Shown here: positions 1-7,331 of the stretch, piece by piece
Position numbering within the stretch: position 1 is the first letter of the stretch
Layout: each line of letters starts with the position of its first letter
NCBI GenBank assembly: GCA_018652925.1
Contig: JABIBH010000052.1
Coordinates: 1-7,543, forward strand
Direction: 5' to 3'
Length of the DNA stretch: 7,543 bases
DNA from: a bacterium
GTDB lineage: Bacteria > Krumholzibacteriota > Krumholzibacteriia > LZORAL124-64-63
The notes under the pieces: generated by a model
What the model was told of the DNA's origin: nothing
What the model saw: only the letters and a program-made list of their open reading frames with translations
Database searches by the model: none
Translations under genes and position numbers: made by a program

Positions 1-2041
1 AGAAAACAGGGAGCAGATTCTGATGTCCCGCCAACTGTTTATTATCGATGATAAAGTACCAGTCGATTTTGAGTTGGATCAGTTGAAAACTTTTCTGCCA
101 ACCAATGAAGCGGTAACTGCGAGGCTGAGTGATTTGGGGCTGAAGCATGTTTTGGCGCAAACCGTAAATGTCGCCGCAGAGTTGGGGCAGGAGAAGCCTG
201 TTTTTGAAGCAGCTCCGGAAATATTACCAGTGACTTTAGAGCATAAGATTATCTCGAATGCGAATGACCTTACTGAATTTGTAGTTGCACTAAAACAGGC
301 AACTGAGATTGCAATAACAGTTGTGGCTGATGGAATTGGTTTTGACTCGGCTCATCTGGCCGGGATTGCTATTAAAGGGGATTCTGGTGAGACTGCATAT
401 ATTCCAGTACTTGAGTATTCTGAAGAGCCGCAAACATCGCTTTTTGAAGTTGAACCAGTAGATAATCTCAGTTGGATCAAACCTATATTGGCTCCGCTAT
501 TTAGTTCAGATTCATTAAAGATAATTATTCATAATGCCAAAGATAGTAGCTGGGTTCTGGCCAGATATGGCTTAACATTGGCTGGAGAAATATTTGATAC
601 AATGTTGTCGGCCTATGTACTGCAGTCGGTGGAGAGTGATTATTCTGTAGAACATTTATCCACAGTTTGTTTAAGCTCTCCCATAGAAAAACTTCCTCCA
701 AGAGGTGTCAAATCTCTGGCAATGGAGTTAGTAGCAAAACATTCCTGTGAAGTTACATTTGCAATTGAACAATTGAGCAAGCTTTTCAAAGAGCAATACA
801 GTTCTGCGTCTTCACAGCATGAGCTTCTTGATATTATGGAAACCCCAATATCAGCAATGTTGTACAGAATGGAACAGCATGGAATTAAGCTGGACCTGGA
901 TTATTTGTCGGAACTCAAAGAGCAATTCACTTCAAGAATCAAAACACTTGAGACTGCGATTTACGATCTTGCGGGTGAAGAGTTCAATATCAACAGCTCT
1001 AAACAATTATCCGTAATTCTATTTGAAAAAATAGGGCTCAAACCTGTAAAAAAGATTGCTTCAGGATGGAGTACGGACTCAACGGTATTGTCTGCTTTGT
1101 CGGGGCAACACCAATTGCCGGAGCTAATGCTGGAATATCGTGGCCTTGCCAAACTGCTCAACACATACGTGGCTGGATTACCCAATCAGGTCAACAATAC
1201 AACAGGCCTTGTACATACTTCTTTCAACCAGGCAGTTACAGCAACTGGAAGATTATCGTCGTCAAATCCAAATCTGCAAAACATTCCAATTCGATCTGAA
1301 GATGGCAGACTGATTCGCAGAGCATTCGTTCCTCGTCAGAGTGGGAATGTCTTTCTGTCGGCAGATTATTCCCAGGTTGAATTGCGGTTACTGGCTCACT
1401 TGTCAAAAGACGAAGGGTTGATTGAAACATTTAATGTTGGTGGCGATGTCCATCGCAGAACAGCTGCTTTGATTGCAGATATTTCCGAAGACAAAGTCAC
1501 CGCAGAAATGCGAAGCCGGGCCAAGGCGATCAACTTTGGTGTTATTTACGGTATGGGAGCTAGAAAACTTGCTAAACAAATTGATGTTAAAGTGAGAGAG
1601 GCATCAGGATTTATCGACGAATATTTTGTGACTTACCCAGGTGTAAAAACTTTTATCGACAATACAAAAGACCAGGCCAGAGAAGCACACCAGGTAAGCA
1701 CTATAATGGGGAGAGTTCGCAGGCTTCCTGATATAACTTCCAACAATCCCCGGCTCCGAAGTTTCCAGGAGAGGGTTGCTGTTAACACACCTATCCAGGG
1801 ATCTGCCGCCGACCTTATCAAATTGGCAATGCTGGCAGTGGATGAAAAAATATCACACATTGATGACGAAATTAGAATCTTGTTACAGGTTCATGATGAA
1901 CTGTTAATAGAATTGCCAGCTGAAAGAGTGGATGAGATTTCCGTTTTGGTTAGAGAAGCGATGGAGCAGGTAATGGAGTTGTCGGTTCCATTAGTTGTCG
2001 ATATTCACACAGGTGCAAACTGGGCTGAAGCCCACGATTGA
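1..2041 (+). CDS. polA: DNA polymerase I, 3' part of gene (truncated by left window edge)
   Basis: Family A DNA polymerase, which fills gaps in DNA repair and Okazaki fragment processing in the cytoplasm. The frame is open to the left edge (first full codon at 2), and the residues before the ATG at 23 (ENREQIL) resemble the end of the 5' nuclease domain. The ATG is therefore internal and about 250 N-terminal residues lie outside. Numbering from that Met, a 3'-5' exonuclease-like domain spans about 75-265 and the polymerase domain about 275-672. Polymerase motifs are intact: TATGRLSSSNPNLQNIP; motif A DYSQVELR (D448, E453); motif B RAKAINFGVIYG (R497, K501, F505, Y509); motif C VHDE (H624, D625, E626). 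F505 is the O-helix position that disfavours dideoxynucleotides in the E. coli enzyme. The exonuclease metal-binding residues appear lost (see findings). The stop TGA overlaps the next gene's start. Identification is certain; the true start is not visible. Confidence 0.97.
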   Translation, partial: ENREQILMSRQLFIIDDKVPVDFELDQLKTFLPTNEAVTARLSDLGLKHVLAQTVNVAAELGQEKPVFEAAPEILPVTLEHKIISNANDLTEFVVALKQATEIAITVVADGIGFDSAHLAGIAIKGDSGETAYIPVLEYSEEPQTSLFEVEPVDNLSWIKPILAPLFSSDSLKIIIHNAKDSSWVLARYGLTLAGEIFDTMLSAYVLQSVESDYSVEHLSTVCLSSPIEKLPPRGVKSLAMELVAKHSCEVTFAIEQLSKLFKEQYSSASSQHELLDIMETPISAMLYRMEQHGIKLDLDYLSELKEQFTSRIKTLETAIYDLAGEEFNINSSKQLSVILFEKIGLKPVKKIASGWSTDSTVLSALSGQHQLPELMLEYRGLAKLLNTYVAGLPNQVNNTTGLVHTSFNQAVTATGRLSSSNPNLQNIPIRSEDGRLIRRAFVPRQSGNVFLSADYSQVELRLLAHLSKDEGLIETFNVGGDVHRRTAALIADISEDKVTAEMRSRAKAINFGVIYGMGARKLAKQIDVKVREASGFIDEYFVTYPGVKTFIDNTKDQAREAHQVSTIMGRVRRLPDITSNNPRLRSFQERVAVNTPIQGSAADLIKLAMLAVDEKISHIDDEIRILLQVHDELLIELPAERVDEISVLVREAMEQVMELSVPLVVDIHTGANWAEAHD

Positions 2042-2634
2042 GTAAAAAGATGAAGTTATGGGCAATTGCAGGACCAATCGCTGCGGGAAAATCTACTCTT
2101 GTAGAGATTTTGTCTGATGCTGGTGCATATATTATTGATGCCGATAAATTGGGTCATCGTGTACTTGAACAAGCAGAAATAATTGAAGCCATCAAATGTG
2201 AGTTTGGGATTGAGTATACAGACAGAAGTATACTGTCCGAATTGGTTTTCTCTGATTCAACTAAGCTCAAAAAGTTAAATCAAATTGTTCGACCGCAACT
2301 CGAAGCAGCAATTATTAAATCTATTGAAAAAGTTTCTTCAATGAATCCTCAGCCACCTCTTGCAGTATTGGATGCTGCCGTGTATTTTCAGTTCACTTCT
2401 TTACCAAAGATGGATCTCACCATCTCTGTGACCGCTTCTGAAGAATTAAGAGTGATGCGCTTGATGGATCGGAATGACCTTTCACAACAGCAGGCTCAGG
2501 CCAGGATAGAATCTCAAAGAGATTTATATGCTGGATTTTTAGAAGCAGAAATGGTAATGGTTAACGACGGTACTGAAGAGCAGTTCAAAGAAGTCTCAAT
2601 GAAATTTGTCGATGAGAAATATCCTCATCAGTAG
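2038..2634 (+). CDS. coaE: Dephospho-CoA kinase
   Basis: Phosphorylates the ribose 3'-hydroxyl of dephospho-CoA with ATP, the last step of coenzyme A synthesis, in the cytoplasm. The product is 198 aa, normal for the family. Residues 12-20 are a P-loop (GPIAAGKST). IIDADKLGH follows at 32-40, with D36 matching the catalytic Asp of E. coli CoaE (D33). Next come a helical CoA-binding region (LNQIVRPQLEAAI), the segment VLDAAVYFQ and the lid-like stretch LMDRNDLS. The conserved Asn near the end is kept as N176 in VNDG. The P-loop and the AVYFQ segment differ from the usual GGIGSGKS and PLLFE forms, so this is a divergent member. The start is taken as TTG 2038, which overlaps the polA stop (TTGA) and suggests translational coupling. 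An ATG at 2050 is a real alternative; neither has a strong Shine-Dalgarno sequence. Confidence 0.9.
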   Translation: MSKKMKLWAIAGPIAAGKSTLVEILSDAGAYIIDADKLGHRVLEQAEIIEAIKCEFGIEYTDRSILSELVFSDSTKLKKLNQIVRPQLEAAIIKSIEKVSSMNPQPPLAVLDAAVYFQFTSLPKMDLTISVTASEELRVMRLMDRNDLSQQQAQARIESQRDLYAGFLEAEMVMVNDGTEEQFKEVSMKFVDEKYPHQ

Positions 2635-2645
2635 ACAGGAATAAA

Positions 2646-3753
2646 GTGAAAGAACAAATCGAAATATTAGAAAAATTAAATAGTAGAATAGACAGCCTGA
2701 AGGAGGGCCTTTGACTTACCTGCCCTCAACTCTGAATTCAAAAAACTTCTAGACCTGCAATCCGATGCCTCATTTTGGAATGATAAAGATGAAGCAGAAA
2801 AAGTATTGCGTCGTTGCAGGGTTCTAAAACAATGGATTGATCCGGTTTCAGCCGCTGAAGAAAGTTATGAAGAGATTCAGCTGATGATTGAACTCATTTC
2901 TGAAGAACCTGATGCTGAAATCGAAGCAGACGCAATTTCTGAAATATCAAAGCTTGGTGAGACTGTAGACAAACTCGAATCCCAATTTATGCTCAGTGGT
3001 GATGATGATTCTATGGGCGCCATTGTGGAAATTCATCCTGGTGCAGGTGGTGTAGAATCGCAGGATTGGGCTGAAATGTTGATGCGTATGTACACCAGAT
3101 ATTTTGAGCGCAACAATATGAGTTACTCAACAGTTGATCTGCAGGGCGGAGATGAAGCGGGCATCAAGTCGGTTACTTTTGAAATAAAAACCGATTTTGC
3201 CTACGGGTATTTGAAAAGTGAATCTGGAGTTCATAGACTTGTCAGAATCTCACCTTTCGATGCTCAAAGCAGGCGACACACTTCATTTGCTTCAGTATTT
3301 GTTTTCCCGCTGGTTGAAGGCGATGTTGAAGTCGAAATTGATGAGTCAGATATCAGGATGGATACATACCGAGCAAGCGGTGCTGGTGGACAGCATGTAA
3401 ACAAGACTGACAGTGCTGTTCGATTGACTCATATCCCAACTGGCCTTGTCACTCAAAGTCAGAGTCAAAGGTCACAGTTGCGCAATAAGGAAAGCGCAAT
3501 GAAAATGCTCAAGGCCAAACTTTATGTTAAGGCTGTTGAAGCGGAGAAACTCAAGCGCTCAGACCTTGAAGACAACAAAATGGAGATTGCATGGGGTAGT
3601 CAAATACGATCCTATGTGTTGCATCCATACACAAAAGTTAAGGATCATCGGACAGATCATGAAACTGGAAATTCCCAGGCTGTTCTTGACGGTGATCTTG
3701 CTAAATTCATTGAAGCCTATTTGCGGGCAACAAGCAAAGCTGGTGCAAAATAA
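2646..3753 (+). CDS. prfB: Peptide chain release factor 2, expressed by +1 programmed frameshift
   Basis: RF2 recognises UGA and UAA stop codons in the ribosomal A site and triggers peptide release. Frame one starts at GTG 2646, 5 nt after AGGA (2637-2640), and encodes 22 residues (MKEQIEILEKLN to KEGL) before TGA at 2712-2714. Skipping T2712 joins this to DLPALNSEFKK and runs on to the TAA at 3751-3753, giving 368 aa against 365 in E. coli. In the joined protein the stop-codon reading motif SPF lies at 202-204 and the catalytic GGQ at 247-249, only 3 residues from their E. coli positions. The residue equivalent to E. coli 246 is Ala (A243), as in most bacteria rather than the Thr of K-12. 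An open frame beginning at TTG 2806 is the same gene without its N-terminus and is not the real start. The gene lies 11 nt after coaE and 14 nt before lysS. Confidence 0.96.
2700..2715 (+). promoter_or_regulatory. prfB autoregulatory +1 frameshift site
   Basis: The site reads AAGGAGG (2700-2706), GC, CTT (2709-2711), TGA (2712-2714), C. This is the known RF2 layout: an internal Shine-Dalgarno-like element, a slippery CUU Leu codon in the P site and a weak UGA-C stop. When RF2 is scarce, the Leu tRNA slips from CUU to UUU and translation resumes at GAC (Asp), exactly the Leu-Asp junction of E. coli RF2. The element matches the anti-Shine-Dalgarno sequence perfectly over 7 nt. The gap from its last paired G to CTT is 2 nt here, against 3 nt (UAU) in E. 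coli. The mechanism is established knowledge for the family; its use here is inferred from sequence. Confidence 0.95.
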
Positions 3754-3767
3754 ACAAGGAGACAGTC

Positions 3768-5252
3768 GTGTCAAACGACCAGAACGAACGCCATCGAATT
3801 ATTGAAGAGAAGCTCAGCAAACTTGAAATCATTCGGGAGACAACTGAGCCCTATCCTCACAAATACGACAGAACTCATACAAGCAGTCAGCTCCATGAAA
3901 TGGAAGCAGAGCTGGTCGAGAATGAAACTGTTGTGCGTATTGCCGGGCGAATTATGGCCAAGCGTAAAGCTGGCCGGACAATGTTCCTGCCTCTTTATGA
4001 TTGCGATGGGAAAATTCAGATTTACGCAAAGCGTGATGACCTGGGCGATGAGCCGTTTGCATTTTTCAAGAAGATGATTGATGCAGGCGACATTATCGGT
4101 GTTTCCGGCACTCTGTTCAGGACCAAGACTGGTGAGCTTACTGTTCATGTTCAGACATTTGAACTTCTTTCAAAGGCTGTACGCCCTTTGCCTGAAAAAT
4201 TCCATGACATGAGCCTGGAACTCAAAAGTCGTAAGCGTTATCTGGATCTAATTATGAATCTTGATGCAAGAGATCGATTCAGACGCAGAAGCGAGATTCT
4301 GGAAAATGTCAGAAGTTTTCTTATTGAACAGGAATTTCTGGAAGTTGAAACTCCTGTCTTGCAGCCAATTTATGGTGGCGCTACAGCCAGACCTTTTGTA
4401 ACTCACCACAATGCCCTTGATATGCCTCTTTACTTGCGTGTTGCCGATGAGTTGTACTTGAAGAGACTTGTTGTAGGTGGGCTGGAAAAAGTTTTTGAGT
4501 TCTGCAAGGATTTCAGAAATGAAGGCATGGATCGTACTCATAATCCCGAGTTTACAATGATGGAATGCTATGCTGCATATTGGGATTATTTCGATATGAT
4601 GGACTTGTTTGAAGAAATGGTTCTCAGACTTGTTGACAAATACGGTGATGATAAAAAGATTCAGTACGGTGAGCATGTTCTGGATTTCAGCAATGGTTTT
4701 AAACGTCTACGTTTTCTTGATGGTATCAAGGAGAAAACCGGAATCGATTTTGGTGCGCTTGACGATGCTAATGTAATATCTGAAGCCAAGAAACTTGGCG
4801 TTACAATTACCAAAGGCATGGGTCGTGATAAAATTCTGGACGAGGTCTTTGGTGAGTTTGTAGAGCCGAATCTTATTCAGCCCACATTTGTTATCGATCA
4901 TCCCAAAGAGCTGTCACCTCTTGCAAAAGTGAACAGGGAAGATGAAACACTTGTTGAACGCTTTGAGGCATTTATTGCCGGCTTCGAAGTTTGCAACTCT
5001 TTTTCCGAGCTCAATGATCCTGTGGAACAGCGGCGACGGTTTGAAGCTCAGGCCAAATTACGTGCTGAAGGCGATGATGAAGCACAAGTTCTTGATGAGG
5101 ATTTCCTGGAAGCTCTGGAGATGGGTATGCCACCAACCGGTGGTCTTGGTGTTGGTCTTGACAGGTTGGTCATGCTCTTTACTGACTGTAATTCAATCAG
5201 GGATGTTTTACTGTTCCCTGCCATGCGACCTGAAGAACAGGGAGCGGAGTAG
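3768..5252 (+). CDS. lysS: Lysyl-tRNA synthetase, class II
   Basis: Charges tRNA-Lys with lysine using ATP, in the cytoplasm. At 494 aa it has the normal bacterial length. The N-terminal part carries an OB-fold anticodon-binding domain (about 56-145, including VRIAGRIMAKRKAGRTMF and FFKKMIDAGDIIGVSG). The catalytic core then shows the class II motifs: motif 1 around 190-205 (LEVETPVLQPIYGGATARPF), motif 2 FRNEGMDRTHNPEFTMME from residue 249 (R250, E252), and motif 3 near the C-terminus (GLGVGLDRL, R466). There is no class I signature. The GTG start at 3768 is chosen because AAGGAG (3756-3761) lies 6 nt upstream and the gene follows prfB by only 14 nt. Pairing of prfB and lysS is a familiar arrangement (also in E. 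coli), which supports both calls. The stop TAG lies 3 nt before the permease start. Confidence 0.97.
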   Translation: MSNDQNERHRIIEEKLSKLEIIRETTEPYPHKYDRTHTSSQLHEMEAELVENETVVRIAGRIMAKRKAGRTMFLPLYDCDGKIQIYAKRDDLGDEPFAFFKKMIDAGDIIGVSGTLFRTKTGELTVHVQTFELLSKAVRPLPEKFHDMSLELKSRKRYLDLIMNLDARDRFRRRSEILENVRSFLIEQEFLEVETPVLQPIYGGATARPFVTHHNALDMPLYLRVADELYLKRLVVGGLEKVFEFCKDFRNEGMDRTHNPEFTMMECYAAYWDYFDMMDLFEEMVLRLVDKYGDDKKIQYGEHVLDFSNGFKRLRFLDGIKEKTGIDFGALDDANVISEAKKLGVTITKGMGRDKILDEVFGEFVEPNLIQPTFVIDHPKELSPLAKVNREDETLVERFEAFIAGFEVCNSFSELNDPVEQRRRFEAQAKLRAEGDDEAQVLDEDFLEALEMGMPPTGGLGVGLDRLVMLFTDCNSIRDVLLFPAMRPEEQGAE

Positions 5253-5255
5253 TCT

Positions 5256-6497
5256 ATGCGTTTTTCGGTCTATGTAGCAGCTCGATACCTTAAAAACAGG
5301 AAACATTCCCGTTTTCTAAATCGAGCAGTTGTGACGGCGATAATCGGCATAGCACTTGGCGTTACAGTACTCAATCTTACTCTTGCAATTATGAATGGTT
5401 TTCATGAAGAGTTAAGAAATACATTTGTTGATAACATGCCGATGATAACTGTTGTGACATCCAACCCTGAGGGTTTTACTGATCTCTCCACAACAATTGA
5501 TGACATCGCAGCAGTGCCAACTGTATCCGGAGTAGCTCCGTTCTTCCGACAGGAAACTATTGTAACTTCAAACTCAGCAGGCGGAACAGCCAGGCATCGT
5601 GGAGCGGTTATCTGGGGAATCAATCCTGACTTGCAGGAAAGTGTAACTCCATTATTAGAAACTGTGCATCCATTCAGTTCTGCAATGGAAGCGTTGAGAA
5701 ATGGTACTGGCGTTGTGCTTGGTGCTGAACTTTCCGGGTCCCTTTATGCAGGCCTTGGTGACACTGTGATATTCACAGTACCAACAGGTGCGTTATCTTT
5801 TGATTCTCCAACATCTGTAAGCAAAAAATATGTGGTAGCCGGTTGGCTTGATACTGGAATGTATGACTTCGACAGCAGGTTTGTGTTCATGTCCATTGAT
5901 GAAACTCGGGAACTGCTGGGATTTGGTCCTGATTCAGCCCAAGCAATCGGAGTCAGGATTTCCGACATGATGGCTGCTCCTCAGGTAGCAGAACAGATAG
6001 CTGTGAAACTTGGCCAGTTCGAACACCAATGCAATGACTGGATTTCCCTGAACAGCAATTTGTTTCAATGGGTTGTAATTGAAAAAATTGTTATGTTTTT
6101 ACTGCTTGGTCTGATCATTCTTGTTGCCGCATTCAATATAGTTGGAATCTTGACGATGATGGTTGGTGATCGACACAAGGAGATTGGCATCATGCTTTCT
6201 ATTGGTGCTACCAGAAAACAGATTCAGACTATCTTTTTGCTCGATGGCGTGGTCGTAGGAATTATCGGGGTTCTGGTTGGTACATTGTTTGGATGGGCTG
6301 GTTGCATGTACTTGTTGCATGTGGGATTGAAGTTACCTGGCGATGTCTATTTTGTAGAACAGATTCCGGTAATTATTTTATTTTCCGATTTTGCGATTGT
6401 TGGGATTTCTGCTCTGGTGATGACTCTGATCTCAACGTTGCTGCCAAGTAGTGAAGCTGCCCGGCTGAAACCAATCGAAATTATCCGGTACACATAA
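5256..6497 (+). CDS. lolC: Lipoprotein-releasing ABC transporter permease, LolC/LolE family
   Basis: Inner-membrane subunit of the Lol machine, which extracts mature lipoproteins from the inner membrane for transfer to the outer membrane. The 413-aa product has the family topology: a short cytoplasmic N-terminus, TM1 at about 24-46, a large periplasmic domain (about 47-270), and three C-terminal helices at about 276-300, 326-352 and 373-395 (FtsX-type permease domain). TM1 with its flank (FLNRAVVTAIIGIALGV and LAIMNGFHEEL) and the end LLPSSEAARLKPIEIIR are typical. The ATG at 5256 follows GGAG (5246-5249), which touches the lysS stop. Only one permease gene is visible, so a homodimer with LolD is more likely than the LolC-LolE heterodimer of E. 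coli, unless a second copy lies elsewhere. The choice between LolC and LolE names is arbitrary here. Confidence 0.9.
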   Translation: MRFSVYVAARYLKNRKHSRFLNRAVVTAIIGIALGVTVLNLTLAIMNGFHEELRNTFVDNMPMITVVTSNPEGFTDLSTTIDDIAAVPTVSGVAPFFRQETIVTSNSAGGTARHRGAVIWGINPDLQESVTPLLETVHPFSSAMEALRNGTGVVLGAELSGSLYAGLGDTVIFTVPTGALSFDSPTSVSKKYVVAGWLDTGMYDFDSRFVFMSIDETRELLGFGPDSAQAIGVRISDMMAAPQVAEQIAVKLGQFEHQCNDWISLNSNLFQWVVIEKIVMFLLLGLIILVAAFNIVGILTMMVGDRHKEIGIMLSIGATRKQIQTIFLLDGVVVGIIGVLVGTLFGWAGCMYLLHVGLKLPGDVYFVEQIPVIILFSDFAIVGISALVMTLISTLLPSSEAARLKPIEIIRYT

Positions 6498-6508
6498 ATG
6501 AGGGCATA

Positions 6509-7189
6509 ATGAATTATTTGCTTGAAGCAAGGAATATTATCAAGACTTTTGATCGCAAAGACGATCAGCTGACCGTGTTGAATAATTGTTCTCTTGGCCT
6601 TGAATCTGGTGAGTCCATTTCTATTACTGGGCCCAGTGGCTCTGGCAAAAGTACATTGTTGAATGTTATTTCTGGTCTGGATAATTCCGACAGCGGAGAA
6701 TTGATTTATAATGGAACTGACATAACTTCGTGGACTCTTGATCAATTTGCTATATGGCGGCGGGAAAATATCGGTTTCGTATTTCAGTTTCATTTTCTGT
6801 TGCCTGATTTTACCGCTTATGAAAACATTCTGATTCCTTCACGAATTGCAAACAAACCTGCTGGTAGTGATGAAAAATTTGCGATGGAGCTTTTGGACCA
6901 TCTTGGGCTTGCTGACCGGAAAAATCATCTGCCGGGTGAATTGTCAGGTGGCGAGCAGCAGAGAATCGCAATCGCGCGGGCTTTTATCAACAAGCCGGCA
7001 ATTTTGCTTGCAGATGAGCCTTTCGGCAATCTCGATTCTGAACGAGGAGAACAACTTACAGATATGTTGTTCAATCTTGCGAATATGAATCACAGCTCAA
7101 TCATCATTGTGACTCATGATAAAATGCTTGCAGCAAGAACAGATCGGTCCCTTGAACTTGATGCCGGTAATCTCACTTCAATTATTTAG
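6509..7189 (+). CDS. lolD: Lipoprotein-releasing ABC transporter ATPase
   Basis: Cytoplasmic ATPase that powers lipoprotein release by the adjacent permease. All ABC motifs are present in the 226-aa product: Walker A GPSGSGKST (41-49), Q-loop Q93 within FQFHFLLPDFTAYENI, signature LSGGE (145-149), Walker B ILLADE (165-170), D-loop NLD (174-176) and switch histidine H203. The QFHFLLPDFTAYEN stretch is very close to the LolD-specific form (QFHHLLPDFTALEN in E. coli) and separates it from MacB or FtsE relatives. Position directly after the permease (11-nt gap) supports this. The ATG at 6509 has GAGGG (6500-6504) 4 nt upstream. It ends at TAG 7187-7189, followed by the first real intergenic gap in the window, so it is probably the last gene of the transcription unit. 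Confidence 0.95.
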   Translation: MNYLLEARNIIKTFDRKDDQLTVLNNCSLGLESGESISITGPSGSGKSTLLNVISGLDNSDSGELIYNGTDITSWTLDQFAIWRRENIGFVFQFHFLLPDFTAYENILIPSRIANKPAGSDEKFAMELLDHLGLADRKNHLPGELSGGEQQRIAIARAFINKPAILLADEPFGNLDSERGEQLTDMLFNLANMNHSSIIIVTHDKMLAARTDRSLELDAGNLTSII

Positions 7190-7219
7190 TACAATTTTGT
7201 TACTTTTTCTCAAGTTTCC

Positions 7220-7242
7220 AGCTAGAAGTACGATATCTAGTT
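7220..7242 (+). terminator. Weak hairpin after lolD, possible transcription end
   Basis: AGCTAGA (7220-7226) can pair with TCTAGTT (7236-7242) around a 9-nt loop, giving 7 pairs including one G-U. The stem is AT-rich and no T-run follows, so this is not a good intrinsic terminator. It could equally be a chance inverted repeat or part of a protein-binding site upstream of clpC. Confidence 0.2.
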
Positions 7243-7257
7243 AGACGGTATATAGCT

Positions 7258-7293
7258 TTGCTTAATTGCAAGTTGTACCTATACTGATAATAT
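7258..7293 (+). promoter_or_regulatory. Candidate promoter elements for clpC
   Basis: TTGCTT (7258-7263) and TATACT (7280-7285) are separated by 16 nt and resemble -35 and -10 elements; the -10 matches TATAAT at 5 of 6 positions and the -35 is weak. An overlapping alternative pair is TTGCAA (7266-7271) with TAATAT (7288-7293), also 16 nt apart. Either would place a transcription start about 30-45 nt before the clpC start codon. I see no CIRCE, CtsR or clear heat-shock sigma sequence. The placement in the only 142-nt gap is the main support; AT-rich DNA produces such matches by chance. Confidence 0.35.
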
Positions 7294-7331
7294 CAACCTG
7301 TCTCGTTGTGTCCTTTTGGGAGGAACGCTGA

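Noticed and set aside
2646..2714. prfB as a pseudogene with an early stop, or a separate 22-codon upstream peptide gene
   Set aside because: The stop sits exactly in the known RF2 frameshift context, and both frames match the RF2 N-terminus.
2806..3753. RF2 starting at TTG 2806
   Set aside because: RF2-like sequence continues in the same frame upstream to 2713, and no ribosome binding site precedes the TTG.
3771..4148. 125-codon open frame on the - strand
   Set aside because: It is antisense to the N-terminal domain of lysS with no independent support.
4248..4676. 142-codon open frame on the - strand
   Set aside because: It lies wholly within lysS, whose catalytic motifs are intact; it has no recognisable domain and looks like a shadow frame.
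6498..6509. Three-codon mini-frame ATG AGG GCA TAA between lolC and lolD
   Set aside because: It is most simply the lolD ribosome binding site (GAGGG) falling between a stop and a start; nothing else supports translation.
6347..6793. 148-codon open frame on the - strand across the lolC-lolD junction
   Set aside because: It is antisense to two well-supported genes and shows no family features.
7190..7331. CIRCE or CtsR heat-shock operator upstream of clpC
   Set aside because: Neither the CIRCE TTAGCACTC/GAGTGCTAA arms nor CtsR GGTCAAA heptads are present.
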